A stretch of 64,000 nt of DNA from Streptomyces sp. GS7 (GTDB lineage Bacteria; Actinomycetota; Actinomycetes; Streptomycetales; Streptomycetaceae), in NCBI RefSeq assembly GCF_009834125.1, contig NZ_CP047146.1, positions 7,348,501 through 7,412,500 of the forward strand, in the 5' to 3' direction. Every line of letters starts with the position of its first letter. Position 1 is the first letter of the stretch. The notes beneath the pieces were generated by a model that worked only from the letters and a program-made list of their open reading frames with translations, searched no databases and was not told the origin of the DNA. Position numbers and translations under genes: made by a program. Of this stretch, positions 1 through 8,333 are shown one piece after another.

Positions 1-1305
1 CCCGGCCGCGACGAGCGGCCCCAGCTGCCGGCGCGGAACGCCGCGGGCGAACTGCCGGGCAGCGGCCCCGGCCAGGACGCCCGGGACCCCCGGGACACCG
101 CCCGGCCGACGGACGGTTCGCTCGGCGTACGCCGCGACCGCGGCTCCTCCGACGACTGGCCGCTGGCGCCCCGCGAGGCGCAGGACCAGCCGCGCGGCCA
201 CGAGGACCCCGAGGGCACCGGCAGCTTCGAGCGGCCCGCCCCGGCCGCCGGCCCCGGCGACACCTCGGCGTTCGCCCGTCCCGACTTCGGCGCACCGCGC
301 CCGGATGCGGCCCGCGGGCCGGCTCCGCGCGCGGGCGGCGGGCGGCCGGCGCGGACCGGTTCGGCCGACGGGCCGGGCGGCACGGGCCAGTTCCCGCTCC
401 CCGACGGCGACAGCGGGCAGACCGGGCAGTACGCCCGACCCGACAGCGACACCGGCCGGTACGACACCGGGCGGCCGGAGACCGCCGGCAGGTACGGCGC
501 CGACCCGTTCGCGCCCCGGCAGCCGGAGGCCACCGGGGAGTTCCCGCGCCCCGACGGCGGCAGCGGGCAGACCGGCCAGTACGCCCGACCGGACGGCGAC
601 ACCGGGCAGTTCCCGCTCCCCGACGGCGACAGCGGGCAGACCGGGCAGTACGCCCGACCCGACAGCGACACCGGCCGGTACGACACCGGCCAGTTCGCGC
701 GCCCCGAGGGCGACCGGCCGGCGGCCGGCCCCGCCCCGGCCGGCGGCGATGTGCTCGACGGCGCGGACGCCGGCCCCGGGGACGGCCGTACGCCGATCTT
801 CGACACCATCGAGTCCAACTGGTTCAACCACCCGGCCTCGGCGGCCGCCGGTGTACCGCCACGGACCGGCGACCGCGCAGACCGCGCGGACCGCGCCGAG
901 GCGGCGCCGCTGCCGCGCCGCGGGGCCGAGCAGGACGGCGCGGCACCCGCCGCGGGGCCGGCCGGCGGCGCCCGCGATGCCGCGCCGGCGCCGGCCGACG
1001 CCACGGCGCAGTGGCGCACCTCGCCGAACGACGAGACCTGGCGGCAGGCCGAGCAGATACGCCAGCCCGCCTCGGGCGGCGTGACCACGTCCGGGCTGCC
1101 CCGCCGGGTCCCCCGCGCCAACCTCGTCGCGGGCACCGCCCAGCAGCAGTCCCCCCAGAACGGTCCGCAGGTCTCGCGCGCGCCCAGTGAGGTGCGCGGG
1201 CGGCTGACCAATCTCCGCCGCGGTATCCAGCAGGGCCGGCAGGCCGGGACGTCGTCCACCGGCAACCACGGCATTGTCGATCCCACTCACCAGCAGGAGC
1301 GTTAG
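1..1305 (+). CDS. cvnA: Conservon sensor histidine kinase CvnA, C-terminal part (5' truncated by window)
   Basis: The frame is open from base 1 to a TAG at 1303-1305, so the N-terminal sensor, HAMP and ATPase domains lie outside the window. What remains is a long, acidic, Gly/Pro/Asp-rich disordered tail with internal repeats. It ends in a conserved module (WRTSPNDETW, SGLPRRVPRANLV, VSRAPSEVRG, LRRGIQQGR) that is also present at the C-terminus of the complete CvnA at 3225-6350. CvnA proteins are membrane kinases that act with a Roadblock protein, a DUF742 protein and a small GTPase, and exactly these genes follow. The stop codon touches the TTG start of cvnB, which implies translational coupling. 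Identity rests on the C-terminal module and the operon context. Confidence 0.9.
   Translation, partial: PGRDERPQLPARNAAGELPGSGPGQDARDPRDTARPTDGSLGVRRDRGSSDDWPLAPREAQDQPRGHEDPEGTGSFERPAPAAGPGDTSAFARPDFGAPRPDAARGPAPRAGGGRPARTGSADGPGGTGQFPLPDGDSGQTGQYARPDSDTGRYDTGRPETAGRYGADPFAPRQPEATGEFPRPDGGSGQTGQYARPDGDTGQFPLPDGDSGQTGQYARPDSDTGRYDTGQFARPEGDRPAAGPAPAGGDVLDGADAGPGDGRTPIFDTIESNWFNHPASAAAGVPPRTGDRADRADRAEAAPLPRRGAEQDGAAPAAGPAGGARDAAPAPADATAQWRTSPNDETWRQAEQIRQPASGGVTTSGLPRRVPRANLVAGTAQQQSPQNGPQVSRAPSEVRGRLTNLRRGIQQGRQAGTSSTGNHGIVDPTHQQER
391..689 (+). repeat. 80-bp perfect direct repeat inside the cvnA tail
   Basis: Bases 391-470 and 610-689 are identical by eye. They encode the same low-complexity segment (FPLPDGDSGQTGQYARPDSD and onward). 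A shorter related copy (TGQYARPDGDTGQF) lies between them. The repeat keeps the reading frame, so copy-number change would only lengthen or shorten the disordered tail. Confidence 0.85.
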
Positions 1306-1728
1306 TTGAGTCCGATGAGCCAGGCGGCGCAGAATCTGAACTGGTTGATCACCAACTTCGTGGACAACACCCCCGGGGTGTCCCACACGGTCGTGGTCTC
1401 CGCGGACGGACTGCTCCTCGCCATGTCCGAGGGCTTCCCCCGCGACCGCGCCGACCAGTTGGCGGCGGTGGCCTCCGGCCTCACGTCGCTGACCTCCGGC
1501 GCCTCCCGCATCTTCGAGGGCGGGAGCGTCAACCAGACCGTGGTGGAGATGGAGCGCGGCTTCCTCTTCATCATGTCCGTCTCCGACGGATCGTCGCTGG
1601 CCGTACTGGCGCACCCCGAGTGCGACATCGGCCTCGTCGGTTACGAAATGGCCCTGCTGGTCGACCGCGCGGGCACCGTCCTGACGCCCGACCTGCGCGC
1701 CGAACTGCAGGGCAGCCTGCTGAACTGA
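1306..1728 (+). CDS. cvnB: Roadblock/LC7 domain protein CvnB (conservon 1)
   Basis: This 140-residue Roadblock/LC7 protein is the conservon partner thought to act as a GTPase-regulating scaffold between kinase CvnA and GTPase CvnD. The TTG start directly follows the cvnA stop; an in-frame ATG lies at 1315. The second copy uses GTG at the equivalent place, so I keep the longer start. The protein is identical to the copy encoded at 6352-6774, and bases 1456-1718 match 6502-6764 without a difference. It is followed after 115 bp by cvnC. Confidence 0.95.
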   Translation: MSPMSQAAQNLNWLITNFVDNTPGVSHTVVVSADGLLLAMSEGFPRDRADQLAAVASGLTSLTSGASRIFEGGSVNQTVVEMERGFLFIMSVSDGSSLAVLAHPECDIGLVGYEMALLVDRAGTVLTPDLRAELQGSLLN

Positions 1729-1843
1729 GTGCGCGGCGGCGTCCGCAGCGCCGCACCGCACCCGGTAACCCCTCAACCATTCGCATGCCGCACCCCCCAC
1801 CGGCCCAACCCGACGACAGTCCGCTGTCCCGTCCGGAGGACCC

Positions 1844-2254
1844 ATGACACCGCCACCCGCCACTTCCGGCCCGTACGGCGCCTACAGCTCAGCGCCGTAC
1901 GGGAGCGAAGGTGACCAGCCGCTGGTGCGCCCCTACGCCATGACCGGAGGCCGGACCCGGCCCCGCTACCAGCTCGCCATAGAGGCGCTGGTGAGCACCA
2001 CCGCCGACCCGTCCCAGCTGCCCGGTCTGCTGCCGGAGCACCAGCGGATCTGCCACCTGTGCCGCGAGGTGAAGTCGGTGGCCGAGGTCTCCGCGCTGCT
2101 GCACATCCCGCTGGGTGTGGCCCGGATCCTGGTGGCCGACCTGGCCGAGGCCGGGATGGTGGCGATCCACCAGCCGGGCGGCAGCGGCGAGGCGGGCGGC
2201 ACGCCGGACGTGACCCTGCTGGAGAGGGTGCTCAGTGGACTTCGCAAGCTCTGA
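1844..2254 (+). CDS. cvnC: DUF742 protein CvnC (conservon 1)
   Basis: This 136-residue DUF742 protein is predicted to adopt a winged-helix-like fold and is the third conservon component. The core runs from LVRPYAMTGGRTRPRYQLAI to VTLLERVLSGLRKL. A GGAGGA ribosome site lies just before the ATG. The N-terminal extension is short (about 25 residues) compared with the Pro-rich extension of the second copy. It overlaps cvnD by 20 bp, the same overlap seen in the second conservon, so the two are probably coupled. Confidence 0.93.
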   Translation: MTPPPATSGPYGAYSSAPYGSEGDQPLVRPYAMTGGRTRPRYQLAIEALVSTTADPSQLPGLLPEHQRICHLCREVKSVAEVSALLHIPLGVARILVADLAEAGMVAIHQPGGSGEAGGTPDVTLLERVLSGLRKL

Positions 2255-2828
2255 CGGCGGCTACGAGGCGAGCCCGGCCCGCGCCACGACCTCCGCGAAG
2301 ATCGTGGTGGCGGGCGGCTTCGGCGTGGGCAAGACCACGTTCGTCGGGGCCGTCTCGGAGATCAATCCGCTGCGTACGGAGGCCGTGATGACCTCCGCCT
2401 CCGCGGGGATCGACGATCTGAGCCACGTCCAGGACAAGACCACGACGACCGTGGCGATGGACTTCGGCCGGATCACCCTGGACCAGGACCTGATCCTGTA
2501 CCTGTTCGGTACCCCGGGCCAGGACCGCTTCTGGTTCATGTGGGACGACCTCGTCCGCGGCGCCATCGGCGCCGTGGTGCTGGTCGACACCCGCCGCCTC
2601 GCCGACTGCTTCCCGGCCGTCGACTACTTCGAGAACAGCGGCCTGCCGTTCGTCATCGCCCTCAACGGCTTCGAGGGACACCAGCCCTACACACCGGACG
2701 AGGTGCGTGAGGCGCTGCAGATCGGCCCGGGGACGCCGATCATCACCACCGACGCCCGGCACCGCGCCGAGGCCAAGAGCGCGTTGATCACGCTCGTGGA
2801 ACACGCGCTGATGGCCCGGCTCCAGTAG
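2235..2828 (+). CDS. cvnD: Conservon small GTPase CvnD (conservon 1)
   Basis: This is a 197-residue P-loop GTPase. The G1 motif is GGFGVGKTTF, the switch/G3 region is LFGTPGQDRFWFMWDDL, and ALNGF stands where NKxD is usual, a variation typical of conservon GTPases. It starts at GTG inside the 3' end of cvnC. It should act at the membrane with CvnA, CvnB and CvnC in a signalling complex likened to eukaryotic G-protein systems. A 230-bp tract (2445-2674) is identical to 7664-7893 in the paralogue. A GC-rich hairpin follows the stop. Confidence 0.95.
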   Translation: MDFASSDGGYEASPARATTSAKIVVAGGFGVGKTTFVGAVSEINPLRTEAVMTSASAGIDDLSHVQDKTTTTVAMDFGRITLDQDLILYLFGTPGQDRFWFMWDDLVRGAIGAVVLVDTRRLADCFPAVDYFENSGLPFVIALNGFEGHQPYTPDEVREALQIGPGTPIITTDARHRAEAKSALITLVEHALMARLQ

Positions 2829-2835
2829 CCGCCGA

Positions 2836-2862
2836 CGGCCCGCGCGCATCGGGCGCGGGCCG
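2836..2862 (+). terminator. Hairpin after conservon 1
   Basis: There is a 10-bp perfect stem (CGGCCCGCGC with GCGCGGGCCG) and a 7-nt loop, starting 8 bases after the cvnD stop. It has no T-run, as is usual for Streptomyces terminators. Confidence 0.55.
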
Positions 2863-3224
2863 GACGGCAGTCGTCAACGGGGGGCTATGAAGCCTGCCCT
2901 GGACCCGTACCGTTCACGGGTACGGCGATCTGTGTCCTTCGACACGCCTGCAAAGTGGCTTCATAACGTTTCGACAGTGAATCAGGTCGCTTTCGACACC
3001 GCACGCGCATGCCCGGCTTCGCTGCGCTCACATTTCTCCCGCCTTTTGCCGCGCCTCGCCCCTAACGCCCCTTTTATCTCGCACCCTTCGGTAACTGCTC
3101 CAGCTTTGTTCAGTGTTTGGAACGCACCGCCCTGACGTGCTGAAATTCGCTGAACTCCGGAGTAGTAACGCCCAGAAGAAACGGCACAGCAATACCGTGC
3201 CGGCGCCGAGAGGTTGTTGGTCGA
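2863..3224 (+). promoter_or_regulatory. Inter-conservon region, probable promoter of the second cvn operon
   Basis: About 360 bp without a convincing gene. From about 2930 onward it is clearly more A/T-rich than its surroundings, which fits a promoter and leader for the cvnA gene starting at 3225. I could not pick out a convincing -10/-35 pair. A short open frame at 2887-3135 has no recognisable product or ribosome site and is not called. Confidence 0.4.
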
Positions 3225-6200
3225 GTGAGGCGAAGCACGTCGAGCCCCGAGCCGCAGGAACCGCGGCGGGGCAACTTCACCCCGCCACCCCGCAGTGGTG
3301 ACGTACCGGCTTCCGACGCGTCCGAGAACCCGGTCGCGAAGCCTCCGGTCAGCGGCGGGAAGTACTCCCCGCGGAACTGGCGGGTGGCCACGCGGCTGAA
3401 CGCCATTCTGCTGATCCCGGTACTCCTCGCCCTCATATTGGGCGTCCTGCGGGTAAACGGCTCTTTCGGCACCTGGCAGGACGCACAGGACGCGGAGAAC
3501 ACCGCGAAACTCGTTCGCTCCGCGCTTTCCTACAGCAACGCCCTGATCGACGAGCGGGACCGCACCGCGGCGCCGCTGCTGAAGGGCAAGAAGGACGACC
3601 CGGTCGTCCAGCAGGCGCGGGACGCCACCGACGCCGCCGCGACGCAGTTCCACGAGGCCGCGAAGTCGATGCCCGACAAGCCGGGCCTCAAGCGCCGGCT
3701 GGCGCTGTTCGAGAAGACCGAGCCCAAGCTGGCGCAGCTGCGGCAGGTCGCCTTCACCTCCAAGCTCCAGGGCGTGCAGACCGAAGAGGGCTACGTCGGG
3801 ATCCAGCACCCGCTCATGGAGTTCGCCAACGAGCTGGGCCTGGGCACCGGCAACATCACCTCCTACGGGCGCACCGTCTACGCCATCTCGCTGGCGAAGG
3901 CCGCCGCGTCGCTGGAGCGCTCGATCGGCACCCACCTCCTGGTCGACCCGGCCTCCCCGCAGGGCGGCAAGGAGCACAAGACGCAGCTGACCGCGTTCGC
4001 GTCGTACCGCTACCTGGAGGGCATCGCCATCGGCGAGTACACCTCCGGCGGTACGCCCGACGACGTGTCGCGGCTCCAGAAGGACGGCGCGGCGCTCCAG
4101 CAGTCGGCGCAGCAGCAGATCGCACGGGCAAAGGAGCAGGCTCAGGCCGTCGGCCAGACGTTCCGCACCCCGCCGTCGATGGACCAGATGTCGACGCTGA
4201 TCGCGTCCGGCGCGGCGCCGGAGACGCTGGCCGCACAGGGTGTCACCTCCGACGCCTACTTCCAGGCCGCCACCGGCAAGTTCGACATGTACCGGTCCAT
4301 CGAGAAGGACCTGGCGGACAAGGCGGTGAACGAGGCGGGGCAGATCTCCTCGGACGCCAAGCAGTCCACCTTCGTCGAATCGGGCATCGTGCTGGCCGCC
4401 CTGATCGCCGCGTTCCTGGTGGCCGGGATGATGGCCCGCCGGATGAGCCGCAACATGCGGGAGCTGCGCAACGCGGCCTTCGGCGTGGCCGAGCAGCGGC
4501 TGCCGATGCTGGTCGACCAGCTCTCCCGTACGGACCCGGGCCGGGTCGACACCCGGGTGACGCCGATCCCGATCTCCACCACCGACGAGATCGGCGAGGT
4601 CGCCCGCGCCTTCGACCAGGTGCACCGCGAGGCGGTCCGGTTGGCCGCCGAGCAGGCGCTGCTGCGGGGCAACGTCAACGCGATCTTCACCAACCTCTCC
4701 AGCCGCAACCAGGGCCTGATCGAGCGCCAGTTGGAGCTGATCACGAACCTGGAGAACAACGAGGCGGACCCGGACCAGCTGGAGAACCTCTTCCGGCTCG
4801 ACCACCTCGCGACGCGTATGCGCCGCAACGGCGAGAACCTCCTGATCCTCGCGGGCGAGGAGCCGGGCCGCCGCTGGAACCAGCCGGTGCCGCTGATCGA
4901 CGTGCTGCGGGCGGCGACGTCCGAGGTGGAGTCGTACGAGCGCATCGAGCTCAGCGGGGTCCCGGAGAGCGACATCCACGGCACCGCCGTGACCGACCTC
5001 ATCCACCTGCTGTCCGAGCTGCTGGAGAACGCCACCACGTTCTCCTCCCCGCAGACCAAGGTGAAGGTGGCCGCGACCCGGCTGCCCGACGGCCGGATCA
5101 TGATCGAGATCCACGACAAGGGCATCGGGCTGACCCCCGAGGACTTCGCGGACATCAACCACAAGCTGGCGAACCCGCCGAACGTGGACGCCGCGATCTC
5201 CCAGCGGATGGGCCTGTTCGTGGTCGGCCGGCTGGCCGACCGGCACGGGATCCGGGTCCAGCTGCGCCCCTCGGGCGAGCAGGCCGGCACCACGTCGCTG
5301 GTCATGCTGCCGGAGGCGATCACCCACGGCGGTGGCGGCGAGGACCAGTTCGACGAGACCTTCACCGTCTCCCGGATCGTCCCCGAGCACCAGCACACGC
5401 CGTACGAGAGCGACCACCGCACCGCGGCCGAGCTGGGCTTCGACGACAACTCCTACGGGCACGGCGACGGCGCGGGCGGGCTCGACCCGGTGGGCCGCTC
5501 GCTGCTCCGCGAGGAGCGGCGTGCGGCGCTGGAGGCCCAGGCGACCGGCGGGCAGCCGATCGGCGGCCAGGACGACGCCCGGCCGCTGTTCCGCGACGAG
5601 GTGCCGTCCGGCCACCAGGGCTACGCCGAGCCGGCCTACCCCGAACCGGCCTACCCCGAGTCCGGCTACCCCGAGCCGGCCTATCCGGAGGCCGATCAGC
5701 CGCTCTACAACGACCGCTCCCACGGCGGCCAGGCGTTCGGCGATCCGGACCCGGCGCAGACCACCGGCCAGCACCCCTTCACCGCACCGGAACCCGGCCC
5801 GACGGGCGAGTGGGCCGAACGCGCCACGTACGACGGCCACTTCGGAACCGAAGCGGAATCTGACCGGAATCGACCTGCCGCTCCCGCTGATGCGTCTGAG
5901 CGCGTAACATTCGAGCGTCCCGGCCCTACCGCGAGCGCGATCCACTCGCTGACCGACGCCGGCCTTCCGCGCCGCGGAGGCGGCTCCCCGCAGGCTCAGC
6001 AGCGGACCGAACCGGAGACCGGCCAGGACGACGGCTCTGTCTGGCGCAGCGCCAACGACGAGCGCTGGCAACGGGCGGAGCGACTGCGCAAGCCGACGGC
6101 GGGCGGGGTCACCGCATCCGGCCTTCCCCGGCGGGTGCCCAAGGCCAACCTGGTCGAGGGCAACGCGGAGCAGACCGCGCAGGGCGGCCCCCAGGTCTCC

Positions 6201-6350
6201 CGCGCCCCGGAGGACGTCCGCGGCAGGTTGAGCAATCTGCGCCGCGGTGTCCAGCAGGGACGCAGTGCCGGCATGGATCCCTCCTCGGGGGTCCCCCAGA
6301 ATGACCAACAGGGCTTCGGCCCCGGCAGCACCTACGATCAGGAGCGTTAG
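3225..6350 (+). CDS. cvnA: Conservon sensor histidine kinase CvnA (conservon 2, complete)
   Basis: This is a 1041-residue membrane sensor kinase. A transmembrane helix at about residues 60-78 precedes a nitrate/nitrite-sensing-like extracytoplasmic domain (about 85-385). A second helix (about 390-408) and a HAMP region follow, then a histidine-containing helix (RLDHLATRMRRNGENLLIL). The HATPase domain has N box SELLENATTF, G1 box DKGIGLT and GLFVVGRLADRHG. The last 350 residues are disordered, with AYPEP repeats, and end in the same conserved module as the upstream kinase. It starts at GTG with GAGAGG upstream. It is expected to sense an external or redox cue and to work through CvnB, CvnC and CvnD; the ligand cannot be read from sequence. 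Confidence 0.95.
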   Translation: MRRSTSSPEPQEPRRGNFTPPPRSGDVPASDASENPVAKPPVSGGKYSPRNWRVATRLNAILLIPVLLALILGVLRVNGSFGTWQDAQDAENTAKLVRSALSYSNALIDERDRTAAPLLKGKKDDPVVQQARDATDAAATQFHEAAKSMPDKPGLKRRLALFEKTEPKLAQLRQVAFTSKLQGVQTEEGYVGIQHPLMEFANELGLGTGNITSYGRTVYAISLAKAAASLERSIGTHLLVDPASPQGGKEHKTQLTAFASYRYLEGIAIGEYTSGGTPDDVSRLQKDGAALQQSAQQQIARAKEQAQAVGQTFRTPPSMDQMSTLIASGAAPETLAAQGVTSDAYFQAATGKFDMYRSIEKDLADKAVNEAGQISSDAKQSTFVESGIVLAALIAAFLVAGMMARRMSRNMRELRNAAFGVAEQRLPMLVDQLSRTDPGRVDTRVTPIPISTTDEIGEVARAFDQVHREAVRLAAEQALLRGNVNAIFTNLSSRNQGLIERQLELITNLENNEADPDQLENLFRLDHLATRMRRNGENLLILAGEEPGRRWNQPVPLIDVLRAATSEVESYERIELSGVPESDIHGTAVTDLIHLLSELLENATTFSSPQTKVKVAATRLPDGRIMIEIHDKGIGLTPEDFADINHKLANPPNVDAAISQRMGLFVVGRLADRHGIRVQLRPSGEQAGTTSLVMLPEAITHGGGGEDQFDETFTVSRIVPEHQHTPYESDHRTAAELGFDDNSYGHGDGAGGLDPVGRSLLREERRAALEAQATGGQPIGGQDDARPLFRDEVPSGHQGYAEPAYPEPAYPESGYPEPAYPEADQPLYNDRSHGGQAFGDPDPAQTTGQHPFTAPEPGPTGEWAERATYDGHFGTEAESDRNRPAAPADASERVTFERPGPTASAIHSLTDAGLPRRGGGSPQAQQRTEPETGQDDGSVWRSANDERWQRAERLRKPTAGGVTASGLPRRVPKANLVEGNAEQTAQGGPQVSRAPEDVRGRLSNLRRGVQQGRSAGMDPSSGVPQNDQQGFGPGSTYDQER
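5621..5690 (+). repeat. Tandem AYPEP-type coding repeats in CvnA
   Basis: About four and a half degenerate copies of a 15-bp unit encode the series YAEPA, YPEPA, YPESG, YPEPA, YPEA. They sit in the disordered C-terminal tail of the complete CvnA and are absent from the visible tail of the upstream paralogue. Confidence 0.75.
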
Positions 6351-6351
6351 T

Positions 6352-6774
6352 GTGAGCCCGATGAGCCAGGCGGCGCAGAATCTGAACTGGTTGATCACCA
6401 ACTTCGTGGACAACACCCCCGGGGTGTCCCACACGGTCGTGGTCTCCGCGGACGGTCTCCTCCTCGCCATGTCCGAGGGCTTCCCTCGGGACAGAGCAGA
6501 TCAGTTGGCGGCGGTGGCCTCCGGCCTCACGTCGCTGACCTCCGGCGCCTCCCGCATCTTCGAGGGCGGGAGCGTCAACCAGACCGTGGTGGAGATGGAG
6601 CGCGGCTTCCTCTTCATCATGTCCGTCTCCGACGGATCGTCGCTGGCCGTACTGGCGCACCCCGAGTGCGACATCGGCCTCGTCGGTTACGAAATGGCCC
6701 TGCTGGTCGACCGCGCGGGCACCGTCCTGACGCCCGACCTGCGCGCCGAACTGCAGGGCAGCCTTCTCAACTAA
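6352..6774 (+). CDS. cvnB: Roadblock/LC7 domain protein CvnB (conservon 2)
   Basis: The 140-residue product has the same amino-acid sequence as the protein encoded at 1306-1728. The GTG start lies one base after the cvnA stop. Base differences from the first copy are clustered: around 6449-6451, a dense patch at about 6489-6501, and the last few codons. The rest is identical. Both conservons therefore supply the same Roadblock subunit, and cross-talk between them is plausible. Confidence 0.95.
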   Translation: MSPMSQAAQNLNWLITNFVDNTPGVSHTVVVSADGLLLAMSEGFPRDRADQLAAVASGLTSLTSGASRIFEGGSVNQTVVEMERGFLFIMSVSDGSSLAVLAHPECDIGLVGYEMALLVDRAGTVLTPDLRAELQGSLLN

Positions 6775-6858
6775 CAGACAGGCAGTGCGTTTCCCGCCAC
6801 CGGGCCATAGGGTTCGGTGGCGCGACCGGCGTCAGACAGGCAAGTTGGAGGAGGAGAC

Positions 6859-7488
6859 GTGGCAACGCCCCCGAGCGGCTACCCGTACGGTCCCGGACAG
6901 GAGTCCGGTCCGCAGGGCGACACCCATCACAACCGCTTCAACTTCCCGTCTGCGCCGAGCCGCAGGCAGCAGCGGCCCCAGTCTCCGCAGCCGCCGCAGC
7001 GCGCCCCGCAGCAGCCCGGCCCGTACGGTTCCCGGCCCTCCGGGCCCGCGCCGTACGAGCCGTCGCCGTACGACCAGCCGCAGGCACCGCGCATCCAGCC
7101 GGTGCAGCCCCACCGGCCGGCTCCCGAGCCGGCCCCCACGGGCTCGAACAACCCGCTCGTGCGGCCGTACGCGATGACCGGGGGCCGGACCCGGCCGCGC
7201 TACCAGCTCGCCATCGAGGCGCTGGTCAGCACGACCGCCGAGCCCGCCAAGCTGCAGGGGCAGTTGCCGGAGCACCAGCGCATCTGCCACCTCTGCCGCG
7301 AGATCAAATCAGTGGCTGAGATCTCGGCCCTCCTCTCCATCCCCCTCGGCGTCGCCCGGATCCTCGTCGCCGACCTGGCGGAGGCCGGACTCGTCGCCAT
7401 CCATCAGCCCGGCGGAGACGAGACCGCCGGCGGACAGCCAGATGTGACACTGCTCGAAAGGGTGCTCAGTGGACTTCGCAAGCTCTAG
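6859..7488 (+). CDS. cvnC: DUF742 protein CvnC (conservon 2)
   Basis: This 209-residue protein has a Pro/Gln-rich disordered N-terminal half (residues 1-100) followed by a DUF742 core (LVRPYAMTGGRTRPRYQLAI to LERVLSGLRKL) nearly identical to the first copy. I chose the GTG at 6859 because a strong GGAGGAGGAG site (6847-6856) stands directly before it; an in-frame GTG at 6817 has no such site. The long Pro-rich arm is the main difference from the first CvnC and may give specificity for its own kinase. It overlaps cvnD by 20 bp. Confidence 0.92.
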   Translation: MATPPSGYPYGPGQESGPQGDTHHNRFNFPSAPSRRQQRPQSPQPPQRAPQQPGPYGSRPSGPAPYEPSPYDQPQAPRIQPVQPHRPAPEPAPTGSNNPLVRPYAMTGGRTRPRYQLAIEALVSTTAEPAKLQGQLPEHQRICHLCREIKSVAEISALLSIPLGVARILVADLAEAGLVAIHQPGGDETAGGQPDVTLLERVLSGLRKL

Positions 7489-8047
7489 CGGTGCAGCCCG
7501 CTCCACCACCTCCGCGAAGATCGTGGTGGCGGGCGGCTTCGGCGTGGGCAAGACCACGTTCGTCGGGGCCGTCTCAGAGATCAATCCGCTGCGTACCGAA
7601 GCCGTGATGACCTCCGCCTCCGCGGGGATCGACGACCTCACGCACGCGCCGGACAAGACGACCACGACCGTGGCGATGGACTTCGGCCGGATCACCCTGG
7701 ACCAGGACCTGATCCTGTACCTGTTCGGTACCCCGGGCCAGGACCGCTTCTGGTTCATGTGGGACGACCTCGTCCGCGGCGCCATCGGCGCCGTGGTGCT
7801 GGTCGACACCCGCCGCCTCGCCGACTGCTTCCCGGCCGTCGACTACTTCGAGAACAGCGGCCTGCCGTTCGTCATCGCCCTCAACGGCTTCGACGGGCAC
7901 CAGCCCTACACACCGGACGAGGTGCGTGAGGCGCTGCAAATCGGCCCGGACGCGCCGATCATCACCACCGACGCCCGGCACCGCAGCGAGGCCAAGAGCG
8001 CGCTCATCACGCTCGTGGAGCACGCCCTGATGGCCCGCCTGCGCTGA
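7469..8047 (+). CDS. cvnD: Conservon small GTPase CvnD (conservon 2)
   Basis: This 192-residue GTPase has G1 motif GGFGVGKTTF, G3 region LFGTPGQDRFWFMW and ALNGFDG. It differs from the first CvnD mainly in the N-terminal 15 residues and a few scattered sites. Bases 7664-7893 are identical to 2445-2674. The GTG start lies inside cvnC. It is the last gene of the operon and is followed by a strong hairpin. Confidence 0.95.
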   Translation: MDFASSSGAARSTTSAKIVVAGGFGVGKTTFVGAVSEINPLRTEAVMTSASAGIDDLTHAPDKTTTTVAMDFGRITLDQDLILYLFGTPGQDRFWFMWDDLVRGAIGAVVLVDTRRLADCFPAVDYFENSGLPFVIALNGFDGHQPYTPDEVREALQIGPDAPIITTDARHRSEAKSALITLVEHALMARLR

Positions 8048-8102
8048 CCCGGCCCTACGGCACCACTCGCGCCGCACCCCCCGTGCCCGGCGTACCCGCC
8101 GT

Positions 8103-8150
8103 ACGACGAAAGGCCCCCGCACACCTGCCGGATGCGGGGGCCTTCGTCGT
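8103..8150 (+). terminator. Long stem-loop terminator after conservon 2
   Basis: An 18-bp stem with one bulged A (ACGACGAAAGGCCCCCGCA against TGCGGGGGCCTTCGTCGT) lies 55 bases after the cvnD stop. The neighbouring gene converges from the minus strand. Confidence 0.8.
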
Positions 8151-8270
8151 GCCCGGGGGCGCGGCGGGGTCTCGGCCCGGCGTGCCGCCCACGGCCTGAG
8201 GAGCGGCGCGCACGAGACCGCCCCGGCGGACCGCGGGTCGCAGCGGTCCGCGGCCGCGCCGCCACGGCGC

Positions 8271-8300
8271 GGGGTCCGCACGCGCGCGCGTGCGGACCCC
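8271..8300 (-). terminator. Perfect palindrome, terminator of the convergent DUF4360 gene
   Basis: A 14-bp perfect stem (GGGGTCCGCACGCG with its complement) has almost no loop. It lies 34 bases past the stop of the minus-strand gene and facing the cvn operon, so it may end transcription from both sides. Confidence 0.65.
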
Positions 8301-8333
8301 GGTGTCAGCCGTTCGGGACGTCCCGGATCCCCG

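Noticed and set aside
2982..6470. 1162-codon open frame antisense to cvnA
   Set aside because: It lies opposite a well-supported kinase gene. Its product is Arg/Gly/Leu-rich low-complexity sequence typical of complementary frames in high-GC DNA.
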